Of a stretch of 64,000 nt of DNA, positions 46,731-54,181 are shown piece by piece (position 1 is the stretch's first letter; each line of letters begins with the position of its first letter). A model generated the notes under the pieces. That model had not been told where the DNA came from. It saw nothing but the letters and a program-made list of their open reading frames with translations, and searched no databases. The stretch comes from Planctomycetota bacterium (GTDB lineage: Bacteria; Planctomycetota; Phycisphaerae; Sedimentisphaerales; Anaerohalosphaeraceae). Made by a program: the position numbers and the translations under genes. The stretch is from contig VGXU01000004.1 in NCBI GenBank assembly GCA_016873215.1, forward strand, positions 25,191 through 89,190, in the 5' to 3' direction.

Positions 46731-47930
46731 TTACATCAACGTCTTAACGATACTGACCATGGGTAAAAACATCGCCGTAATAATCGTACCGATGATGAGG
46801 CCGGTGCCGATAATCATCAGCGGCATCAAAATCGTCTGCAATCGGGCCTGCATTCCGAAGGTCTGCTGGGCATACATTCGCCCCAGTTCAAGCAGATTTT
46901 CTTTGAGGCAGTTTCGCTGGCCGCCCAGTTGAATGGAATACAGCATCAGCGGCGGCAATGTCCGGCAAACGGCGCCGGCCTCAATGACCGGATACCCTTT
47001 TTCAAGCTGCTCGGCCAGCAGGACGGAATCATACATAGTTTTTTCGCTGCCGGAAGCCTCGGCGGCTAAGCGAAAACTTTCCGGCAGGGGACAGCCGCTG
47101 TCAATCAGCATCGCCATCGCCTCAGACAGCCGGGCCAAAATGCCGTTTTTGTAAATTCTGCCCAGCAAAGGAATACTTCGGATGAATGATTCCCGGATTC
47201 GTCTGCCGCCGGCCGTTTTGGACAGGCCAAACCATAGTATCAGCGCCGCGCCGATCACCGCCGCAACCGCCGCCCAGAAATGCAGCACATAATGGGAGAT
47301 AAACAGTATAAACCTTGTCAGCACCGGCAAATGTGCTTTGCCGTCCGACATATCCGACAGAACCGCAGAAAATGTGGGAATGATGAAAATAAGCACGTTG
47401 GAAATGATCATCGCGGCCAATGACAGGATCACTGCGGGATACAAGACAGACTCCATAATAATCCGGCGGGTGCGATGAACAATTTCAAGATGGCGGTTCA
47501 GGCAGGCCAGCATTTCGCTGAGCCGTCCTGTTTTAATGCCGGCCCGCAGCATCATCCCATACAGAGGCGGGAATTGTTTTTGCCGTTTTTCAATCGCCTG
47601 TTCGATGGGAACGCCCGCTTCCAGTTCGGAGGCAATGTCGTTGAGCAAAATTTGCATCCTCGGCGAACCGGCCTCCGCCGCCAGGGCGCGAAGCCCTTTT
47701 TCCAGCGGAATCGCCGCCTTGGTGATGGATTCAAGCTGCTGATTGAACAGCAGGAACTCGCCGGGGCCAAAAGTTTTGATTGTAAATTTGGGTTCGACCT
47801 TGGAAAGCTCCTGGATATTGAGCTTCATATCCGTCAGCATCTGCCGGGCCTGCTCAACATTGGCGGCCTCGATGTTGCCGCGCATCAGCCGCCCCGATTC
47901 CGTCAGCGAATTGTATTCAAATAATGCCAT
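46731..47930 (-). CDS. GspF/PilC inner-membrane platform protein
   Basis: The protein has 399 residues with two GspF domains and three membrane regions. MALFEYNSLTESGRLMRGNIEAANVEQARQML is the typical GspF opening; FNQQLESITKAAIPLEKGLRAL and RLSEAMAMLIDSGCPLPESFRLA start the two domains. It is paired with the GspE ATPase 24 bases upstream. Confidence 0.88.
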   Translation of the reverse strand: MALFEYNSLTESGRLMRGNIEAANVEQARQMLTDMKLNIQELSKVEPKFTIKTFGPGEFLLFNQQLESITKAAIPLEKGLRALAAEAGSPRMQILLNDIASELEAGVPIEQAIEKRQKQFPPLYGMMLRAGIKTGRLSEMLACLNRHLEIVHRTRRIIMESVLYPAVILSLAAMIISNVLIFIIPTFSAVLSDMSDGKAHLPVLTRFILFISHYVLHFWAAVAAVIGAALILWFGLSKTAGGRRIRESFIRSIPLLGRIYKNGILARLSEAMAMLIDSGCPLPESFRLAAEASGSEKTMYDSVLLAEQLEKGYPVIEAGAVCRTLPPLMLYSIQLGGQRNCLKENLLELGRMYAQQTFGMQARLQTILMPLMIIGTGLIIGTIITAMFLPMVSIVKTLM

Positions 47931-47953
47931 AGTTTATGTCCTCTGTTTTTTTC

Positions 47954-49096
47954 TTATCCGCAGACGCGCTGGATTTCATCTTCGCTGGTCAGCCCATTGC
48001 AAAGCAGACGCCGTCCGTCCTGCAAAAGAGTCATATGTCCCCGGCGGTGCAGCGTCGCTTCAAGCGTTTCCGTATCCGAACGGGTCAAAACAGCCTTACG
48101 CAATTCGCCGTCCATCGTCACCATTTCAGCCGTCAGCAGCCGACCGTGATAGCCTGTCCGCAGGCATTTCGGGCAGCCGACAGCCTGATAAATGCCGTCC
48201 ATGCCGGTTGACTTTTTGCAATGCTCGCACAGTTTTCGTACCAGCCGCTGATTCACGACGGCACACAGCGCCGATGTAATTTGATACGGCTCGATGCCCA
48301 TCTCGAGCATTCGCACCATCGCCCCGCAGCAGGTGCCGCTATGCATCGTGCTCATCAAAAGATGTCCCGTCAGCCCCGCCTCGACAGCGATTCGTGCAGT
48401 TTCCGCGTCGCGGATTTCGCCAAGCATCAGCACCTCCGGGTCCTGCCGCAGCAGCGAACGCAAAGCGATCGGAAAATCCATCGCTCCCTGCGGCGGAATC
48501 TGGACTTGTGTCACGCCCTCAATAATGCGTTCCACCGGGTCCTCGAGTGCGACAATGCTTTTTTGCCCCGAAGACGTCTTCAAAATATGCCGCAGCAGGG
48601 CGGCGAGAGTCGTGCTTTTTCCGCTCCCGGCCGGTCCCGTCAGCAGCAGCAGGCCCTGATTCTGCCCGGCAAAATCTTTCAGTGCCGAAAAAATCGCGGG
48701 CGAAAAACCAAGCTGTTCCAGTTCCATCAATTGCGAATTCTGGTAAAATATTCGTATGACCGCCCGCTGTCCGAAAATCGTGGGAAAAACCGCCAGCCGC
48801 ATATCGCTGACTTGTTCACAAGCTCCTTTGCCGCCCAGTTCAATTCGGCCTTCCTGCGGGATGTCGTTGCGGTAGGTCAGCAGGTTGCCTAATACTTTCA
48901 GGCGGGAAATGACGTTGTCGCGGACCGAGCCGGGCAGCGTTTCAATGTTTTGTAAAGACCCGTCCTGCCTATACTTAACTACGATTTCCGCCGCACCTGG
49001 CTCGAAATGGATGTCGCTTGCCCCGCATTGGACGGCCCGGGCTAAAATATCATCCAGCAAGCCTGCTACATCCTGTCCATTTATTTTCCCGGCCAT
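47954..49096 (-). CDS. GspE/PilB-family secretion ATPase, short form
   Basis: The protein has 380 residues and begins directly at the N2 domain (ILARAVQCGASDIHFEPG) without the long N1 domain of full GspE. Walker A is GPAGSGKSTT, Walker B is DPEVLMLGEIRD, and the His box is LTGHLLMSTMH. The zinc site CEHCKK...GCPKCLRTGY shows it is an assembly rather than a retraction ATPase. It is the first gene of the minus-strand operon. Confidence 0.9.
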   Translation of the reverse strand: MAGKINGQDVAGLLDDILARAVQCGASDIHFEPGAAEIVVKYRQDGSLQNIETLPGSVRDNVISRLKVLGNLLTYRNDIPQEGRIELGGKGACEQVSDMRLAVFPTIFGQRAVIRIFYQNSQLMELEQLGFSPAIFSALKDFAGQNQGLLLLTGPAGSGKSTTLAALLRHILKTSSGQKSIVALEDPVERIIEGVTQVQIPPQGAMDFPIALRSLLRQDPEVLMLGEIRDAETARIAVEAGLTGHLLMSTMHSGTCCGAMVRMLEMGIEPYQITSALCAVVNQRLVRKLCEHCKKSTGMDGIYQAVGCPKCLRTGYHGRLLTAEMVTMDGELRKAVLTRSDTETLEATLHRRGHMTLLQDGRRLLCNGLTSEDEIQRVCG

Positions 49097-49189
49097 ACCT
49101 TAGCCCTTGAAAAAATGTGAGAATTTATCCTGTTTCCATATCAATGACGCACTATCAGCCGGTGTATTACATGAAATTGCAAGATTTTT

Positions 49190-49218
49190 TTGAATTTTTG
49201 CAAAAAAGTGGGTAATAT
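49190..49218 (+). promoter_or_regulatory. Possible promoter of the ECF sigma gene
   Basis: TTGAAT and TAATAT are separated by 17 bases, 49 bases before the ATG at 49267. It looks like a housekeeping promoter rather than an ECF-type one (no AAC/CGT pair). Confidence 0.4.
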
Positions 49219-49266
49219 ATAAGAGGTCTGTGTGTCCTGGTACATGGAAAGGACCTTTCACGAATT

Positions 49267-49854
49267 ATGTCGCAGTCTCGGGCAATAGCAAGCTTGACAC
49301 TGGATTTCGGCTTGGCCGGTGTCGTGGTTGAGAAAAGTCAGATGTGGATTCTGGCCGCGATGAAAGACTATGGCCCGGCCATGGTGCATCTCTTGTGGCG
49401 CATCCTCGGCAACGATGATGATGTCTGCGACGCCTATCAGGAAACGTTTCTGCGAATCGCGCATCTTCCCGACCTGCAAAAGCCGGATAATGTCCGCGCC
49501 TATCTGTACCGCACGGCAACCAATATCGCGCTGAGCATCCTTCGCGGCAAGCAGATACGCAGCAGGGCCTTGTCCCATCTTGTACGGGAGCGTTCGATGG
49601 AAGGCCGCGCCGCTGTCGAGATGGAGCTGGATGTCCAGTTGCTGTGCGGCCAGTTGCGCGACGCGGTGGTGCGTCTGCCGGAGTACCTTTCAGACGTTAT
49701 TATCCTTCATGATTTAGGTGAGCTATCATATCCAGAGGTGGCAAAAATTATCGGAATTCGTACCGCGACAGTCAGAGTCTATCGCCATCGGGCAATGACG
49801 CTGCTGGCTTCCTGGCTGAGGCGGGATAATAGCGAAGATGAGGTGTGTTTATGA
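49267..49854 (+). CDS. ECF-type RNA polymerase sigma factor
   Basis: The protein has 195 residues. Region 2 contains DVCDAYQETFLRIAHLPDLQKPDNVRAYLYRTATNIAL, and region 4 contains LPEYLSDVIILHDLGELSYPEVAKIIGIRTATVRVYRHRAM, an HTH that would read the -35 box. It overlaps the next gene, a probable anti-sigma factor, and diverges from the secretion operon at 44-49 kb, which is a possible target. Confidence 0.88.
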   Translation: MSQSRAIASLTLDFGLAGVVVEKSQMWILAAMKDYGPAMVHLLWRILGNDDDVCDAYQETFLRIAHLPDLQKPDNVRAYLYRTATNIALSILRGKQIRSRALSHLVRERSMEGRAAVEMELDVQLLCGQLRDAVVRLPEYLSDVIILHDLGELSYPEVAKIIGIRTATVRVYRHRAMTLLASWLRRDNSEDEVCL

Positions 49855-50345
49855 AAACTCAAAATGACAATCCCTGCCGGGCGGTTCGGCAAAAGCTGTC
49901 GGCCGCATTGGATTTGATGCTGAATCGGGCCTTCGGTTCTTTTTTACGCAGTCATATTGAACATTGTCCGCGATGCAGCCGGCGGCTGATGAGTCTGCAC
50001 CGCGTGGAACTGGCGATACAACTGACTAAATCGCAGGCGCACAGTCTGGATTTATTGTCGCGGGCCAATACCGCGGCCTTGTGTATGCTCAAACACAGCC
50101 TGCGTTTTGCGCCCAAAGCCGAAAAACTTCGCGCCGCCAATCCTGAGCCCGGCTGGACGACACGTCATAGTTTCATTTTGGAGAAAGGCTTCAGTGTCGC
50201 TGCGTGCCTGATGGTATTGGTGCTGATCAAATGCGGCTCAACTGCCTTTTTGAAGGATGTCCGCCGGGACGGCACGAAGGTGATGTATAACTACTACACC
50301 AAAAACCTCGGCCAGGACGTCGCAAACGACCTGATGGAAAGCTAA
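49851..50345 (+). CDS. Probable zinc-finger anti-sigma factor (single-pass)
   Basis: The protein has about 164 residues. The N-terminal part has the zf-HC2-style motif HIEHCPRC with a preceding Cys in PCRAVRQKL. A membrane helix follows near 112-130 (FSVAACLMVLVLI), and the tail faces outward. Such proteins hold ECF sigma factors at the membrane. The ATG at 49851 has GAGG eight bases upstream and overlaps the sigma stop (ATGA); an upstream GTG at 49845 is less likely. Confidence 0.75.
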   Translation: MKTQNDNPCRAVRQKLSAALDLMLNRAFGSFLRSHIEHCPRCSRRLMSLHRVELAIQLTKSQAHSLDLLSRANTAALCMLKHSLRFAPKAEKLRAANPEPGWTTRHSFILEKGFSVAACLMVLVLIKCGSTAFLKDVRRDGTKVMYNYYTKNLGQDVANDLMES

Positions 50346-50677
50346 ACCTGACAGCAGCGGCAAGCGAACCTGTCCTTCGTAGCTTTAGCGAAGAAGGAAG
50401 CGAGCCGATTTAATTTGTAGGGTGGGCTCTTAGCCCATCGATCCTGTCATTCCGGCGCAGAATTTTCCCTTTTGCCTTTTAACTTTTGAATTTATTATAC
50501 CCTCGGCTGTGAGGATATCCGTCTTCACTGCGTTTCTGCTTTCGTCAAGACTTCTGCGAGACAAGCCGACGCGACAAGAGAAAGTTTTTAGAAGGAGACC
50601 CGTTCGACTTTGATCAGGGCGGGGGAAAATTGGGCGAACAATGTACCTGACCCCTTTATTTCCCCTCCAGGTCGCCT
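50346..50677. other. Repeat-rich intergenic stretch
   Basis: No gene is seen. It holds three repeat fragments in a row: the CCTTCGTAGCTTTAGCGAAG hairpin (50374-50397, compare 38124-38152), the TTGTAGGGTGGGCT-TAGCCC hairpin (50415-50437, compare 24485-24509) and half of the GTCATTCCGGCG element (50446-50460). Confidence 0.6.
50415..50437. repeat. Second copy of the TTGTAGGGTGGGCT hairpin repeat
   Basis: It matches 24485-24509 with a one-base difference in the loop and a changed 3' end. Confidence 0.6.
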
Positions 50678-51316
50678 CTATCTTGTCGTCTTAAGCCAAT
50701 CCGATGCGAAAATGGCCAAATCCAGCAGGTTCACGATGCCATCGCCGGTCAAGTCCGAAATCATCATGCCCGCTCCGGCATATCGCCAATCATCCAGAAA
50801 AGAGATGCCTCCGTCCTGATTCCAAAGCCATTCAATGCCTCGATAGGTAAACGTTACATGCTCCCTTTCTTTGTGCTGCATATTTTCGGGATACTTGTTG
50901 TTCATCATTTCCTGCTGGATACTGACAATCTGAGCGCCAGTCAAACGAATGGTGTAATGCTGCACTTCCTGGCCGGAAGAACCCGGCGTCCAGAAACGCA
51001 ACTCACACGTTGTCATCACTTCGCCGCGGGACCATGCGTTCATCAGCAGCGGAGTCGATTTGTCGATTTCCTTGGTGATTCGAAGCGGTTCATGCTGGCG
51101 TGCGTCGGTCAACAGGCCGCTGGTGGTATCGCGGGGAGTAAACACTTCGTGTCCATAAGCGATGACCATAATCTGGCCAACCCGCCCGGCCTGGGTAACA
51201 CTGCCCAAAATTGGCCCCTGGATTTCTCCTGCGAGTGTCAAGTAGGCATTGAGCGCTCCTAACGAAAGGGATTGTGTCAGAAGATACGCCATTATGATAA
51301 CCAATTTTGTCTTTTT
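50678..51316 (-). CDS. Secreted protein with a dockerin-like C-terminus
   Basis: The protein has about 212 residues. The ATG at 51316 (AAAGG nine bases upstream) gives a signal peptide ending in SLGALNA. The body has no recognised domain. The C-terminus GDGIVNLLDLAIFASDWL is the single calcium-loop dockerin-type motif common in Phycisphaerae surface proteins, where it is thought to aid sorting or attachment. The function of the body is unknown. Confidence 0.75.
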   Translation of the reverse strand, partial: KKTKLVIIMAYLLTQSLSLGALNAYLTLAGEIQGPILGSVTQAGRVGQIMVIAYGHEVFTPRDTTSGLLTDARQHEPLRITKEIDKSTPLLMNAWSRGEVMTTCELRFWTPGSSGQEVQHYTIRLTGAQIVSIQQEMMNNKYPENMQHKEREHVTFTYRGIEWLWNQDGGISFLDDWRYAGAGMMISDLTGDGIVNLLDLAIFASDWLKTTR

Positions 51317-51328
51317 CATAACACCCAA

Positions 51329-51950
51329 CCTTTCAAAATGACTGAAAATATATTACACTTGCCGCAACATTGTGCCTTAAATAACGCCCCATATTGAGAT
51401 TATCCCCTTCAGAATTACACGCATCATACCAATATACCGATAGGAGTGTCAAGAAAAATCGGCATCCGGTGTACTTATCGCCGGTCGCTGCCGAAACCCG
51501 AAGCTATTCGGGGCGATGCACAAAAACTTCTTGCTTGAATCTATCCCTGCATCATGAAAAATTCCATAAATTTTCAACTCCTTTTAAAATAGAGACTTAC
51601 AGTTTTTCAGTCCACGAAAAATCACGAATTTTCGACACCGGCGTGCAAGTCCAGCCCATATAGGAGACGCTTATTTTGCGCCCCAGAAAGGAGTATGATG
51701 TGCCATAATATTATGTAAAATCAGTTCAGCTTGAAAAGCTGTCCTTAATTTTGATTTTTGCACTTTGATTTTTGATATCCAAAAAATGGTTCACCATCAT
51801 TTTTTGGAAAAGCAAACCCATTTCAAAAATCGATAACTTATTACAAAGAAAGGACTAATCTCAAAAACACAAAACAAAAGCAAACCCAAACAAACCCATT
51901 TAACCGAATTGTGGAAGACTTTTGATAATCAGCTATAATAGAGACCACTT
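51329..51950. other. Gene-free AT-rich stretch
   Basis: These 622 bases contain no supported gene. At 51740-51780 they carry the TTTGCACTTTGATTTTT phrase shared with 2490-2628, and at 51780-51900 low-complexity AAACCCATTT and AAACACAAAAC text. Confidence 0.5.
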
Positions 51951-52484
51951 ATGGACAATACAATAACAACAATTCAGCAATATAGAGAGCTTCGTCGGCA
52001 GACCGACAAATTAGCGGCGGAGTTGGAAAAGCTCCATGCCGACAGGATGGTCTGCCGGAAGGGCTGCTGCCAATGCTGCACAAACCTGACGGTCTTTCCC
52101 GTAGAGTTTTTCTCCATCGTTGAAGAAATGAAACAGGCCGGGATAACGAAGCCCGCCTTTGACGCGGCCAAAGCCTGCGGCTATCTCGACGACAAGGGCG
52201 AATGTATCATCTATCCGTACCGGCCGATCATCTGTCGGACGCAGGGTCTGCCGCTGGCGTTTTATGATGAACCGCAGCAGGGTTACTCCGTCACCTTCTG
52301 CCCCAAAAACTTCGCCGACGCCGATCCGGCCAAACTTGATTTCGGCCCGAACAACACATTAAATCTGGACGAATTAAACGACGAATTATTCAAAATCCAC
52401 CTGCAATTTTTACAGGAACGGCCCCAACTGCACTTTACCGCAAGCACACGAATAGAATTAAGTCAACTGGGAGAATATCTATAA
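51951..52484 (+). CDS. YkgJ-family cysteine-cluster protein
   Basis: The protein has 177 residues. The family cysteines appear as CRKGCCQCC near 39-47 and, further on, CGYLDDKGECIIYPYRPIICR. These clusters bind zinc or iron-sulfur centres. Members are often called Fe-S-cluster-containing oxidoreductases, but no reaction is known. No neighbouring gene suggests a pathway. No clear Shine-Dalgarno sequence is seen before the ATG. Confidence 0.82.
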   Translation: MDNTITTIQQYRELRRQTDKLAAELEKLHADRMVCRKGCCQCCTNLTVFPVEFFSIVEEMKQAGITKPAFDAAKACGYLDDKGECIIYPYRPIICRTQGLPLAFYDEPQQGYSVTFCPKNFADADPAKLDFGPNNTLNLDELNDELFKIHLQFLQERPQLHFTASTRIELSQLGEYL

Positions 52485-52562
52485 GAGGACTGCCGATGGC
52501 GATTTTTGCGGCTTTTCGGCCTTGACGGGCCCCAATCAGGGCTGTATATTGAATTCTGCTAT

Positions 52563-52633
52563 TGGGGAATAGTGTAACGGTAGCACGACTGGCTCTGGAC
52601 CAGTTAGTCGGGGTTCAAATCCCTGTTCCCCAG
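52563..52633 (+). tRNA. tRNA-Gln (anticodon CTG)
   Basis: The cloverleaf has acceptor TGGGGAA/TTCCCCA with discriminator G, anticodon stem ACTGG/CCAGT around loop CTCTGGA (anticodon CTG), and T-arm CGGGGTTCAAATCCCTG. CCA is not encoded. The 71-base length and the U1-A72 pair agree with glutamine tRNA. Confidence 0.93.
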
Positions 52634-52745
52634 TTTTTCCCGCCGGAGGCGGGAAAAGCAGAGCAATCGAGAATCGAAAGTTGAGATTTGAAAAGGACGG
52701 CCCTCGATTGCGGTCAATTTTCGATTGTCGATTTTCCCATTCACC

Positions 52746-54083
52746 TTATGCAGTCAGGATAGTTTCCACCACATCGCCGCGGCGGAGTTTGGCCGCATTA
52801 GGCAGGCGGCCCAAATCGACCATAAAATAGCGTTCACATCGGCCCTGAAGCGGTCGCAGGCTTTCGACCAGAACGCGTACTTTTTGTCTCTCAAATCGGC
52901 GGCGGAATAGTTCCTGTAATTGCTTGTCGAGTTCCTGCAGTTGTGTGGAACGGTCGTGAATAGCCGCCGGCGTGGCCCGGCCGGGCATTTTTGCGGCGGG
53001 GGTGTTTTTACGGGGGCTGAAGCTGAAAACATGAATTTTGGCAAAACCGACCTGTTTTGCGACGGTCATTGTCTGCTGAAAATCCTCTTCGGTTTCCCCC
53101 GGGAAACCCACAATAATATCAGTGGTTATGGCGGGGCGATCCAGTACCGCATTGGCTTTGGCGACGACCTCAAAATACTCGTCCAGCGTATCTTGCCGGC
53201 ACATTTTCCGCAGTACGGCGGGACTTCCCGACTGGAGCGGCAGGTGCAGATGCGGCATAATGACGGGGTATTTGGCGAAGACTTCGAGGAGCCGGTCGGT
53301 GACGTCGGCCGGTTCGAGGGAACTGAGACGGATACGTTCCAGACCGGCGATCCCTGTCAATTGCTCCAATAAATCCGCCAAGGCGTTTCTTTTTTGGGGG
53401 TCCCAGTATTTTCGCCGGGCGGTAATCTGCCCGTAGGCGCCGAGAAAAATGCCTGACAGGACGATTTCTTTATGGCCTGCCTGCACCAGATTTTGGGCTT
53501 CGGTCAGGACGATTTTTACATCTTTGTGGCAAACCTGTGTCCGGATTTGGGGTATAATACAGTAGGAACAAAAAGCATCGCAGCCGTCCTGAATTTTCAG
53601 GAATGCCCTGCACTGGCCTGCGTAGCGGGATAAAAGGGCTAATTTTTCCGGTGTTTGGTGCCCCTGTAATGGGTTTTTATTCTTGATTTTATCTGGACTT
53701 AGTGTTTTACTTAGGAAAGACTGTGTGTCCCCGACAGCGGGGTCCAGCAGTCTTGATAAAACGGCTGGCAGGTTATTTTTATCCGGCACGAAAAGGATGC
53801 TGTGGTCGGAGAGGTTTTTTAACTCGTCGCCGGGTGCTGCCGCCAGACAGCCGGTGAGGATAATGTGTGTCTGGGCGGGGTATCGAGAGGCAAAACGTCG
53901 AACGGCCTGACGGCTTTTGGCCGAAGCGGTTGCGGTGACGCAGCAACTGTTGACCACAACCAGGTCGGGTGCGCTGCTATGATCGGCGTGGTTTAATCCG
54001 AAAGCCTCCAGATGCTGACGAATCTGCTGGCTTTCGTACTGGTTGACTTTGCATCCAAGTGTTTGAATAGTAAAAGTTTTCAT
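52746..54083 (-). CDS. mtaB: tRNA (N6-threonylcarbamoyladenosine-C2-) methylthiotransferase
   Basis: This radical SAM enzyme adds a methylthio group to t6A37 in tRNAs. It has 445 residues. The N-terminal UPF0004 domain starts TLGCKVNQYES with Cys11, with further cysteines in NSCCVTATA and LTGCLAA. The radical-SAM cluster is CDAFCSYC near 170. The C-terminal TRAM region (KVRVLVESLRPLQGRCERYFMVDL) is present. Together with the Sua5 domain at 26 kb, it belongs to the t6A-ms2t6A modification route. Confidence 0.92.
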   Translation of the reverse strand: MKTFTIQTLGCKVNQYESQQIRQHLEAFGLNHADHSSAPDLVVVNSCCVTATASAKSRQAVRRFASRYPAQTHIILTGCLAAAPGDELKNLSDHSILFVPDKNNLPAVLSRLLDPAVGDTQSFLSKTLSPDKIKNKNPLQGHQTPEKLALLSRYAGQCRAFLKIQDGCDAFCSYCIIPQIRTQVCHKDVKIVLTEAQNLVQAGHKEIVLSGIFLGAYGQITARRKYWDPQKRNALADLLEQLTGIAGLERIRLSSLEPADVTDRLLEVFAKYPVIMPHLHLPLQSGSPAVLRKMCRQDTLDEYFEVVAKANAVLDRPAITTDIIVGFPGETEEDFQQTMTVAKQVGFAKIHVFSFSPRKNTPAAKMPGRATPAAIHDRSTQLQELDKQLQELFRRRFERQKVRVLVESLRPLQGRCERYFMVDLGRLPNAAKLRRGDVVETILTA

Positions 54084-54181
54084 AGAATTCGATTATTCTA
54101 CGAGGTCATGCGGTCAGTGAGCAAGACTTTTTGCCGGTTTGGCGCGGAATAACAGGTAAGTTTTATCCTGGAGAGGCACAA

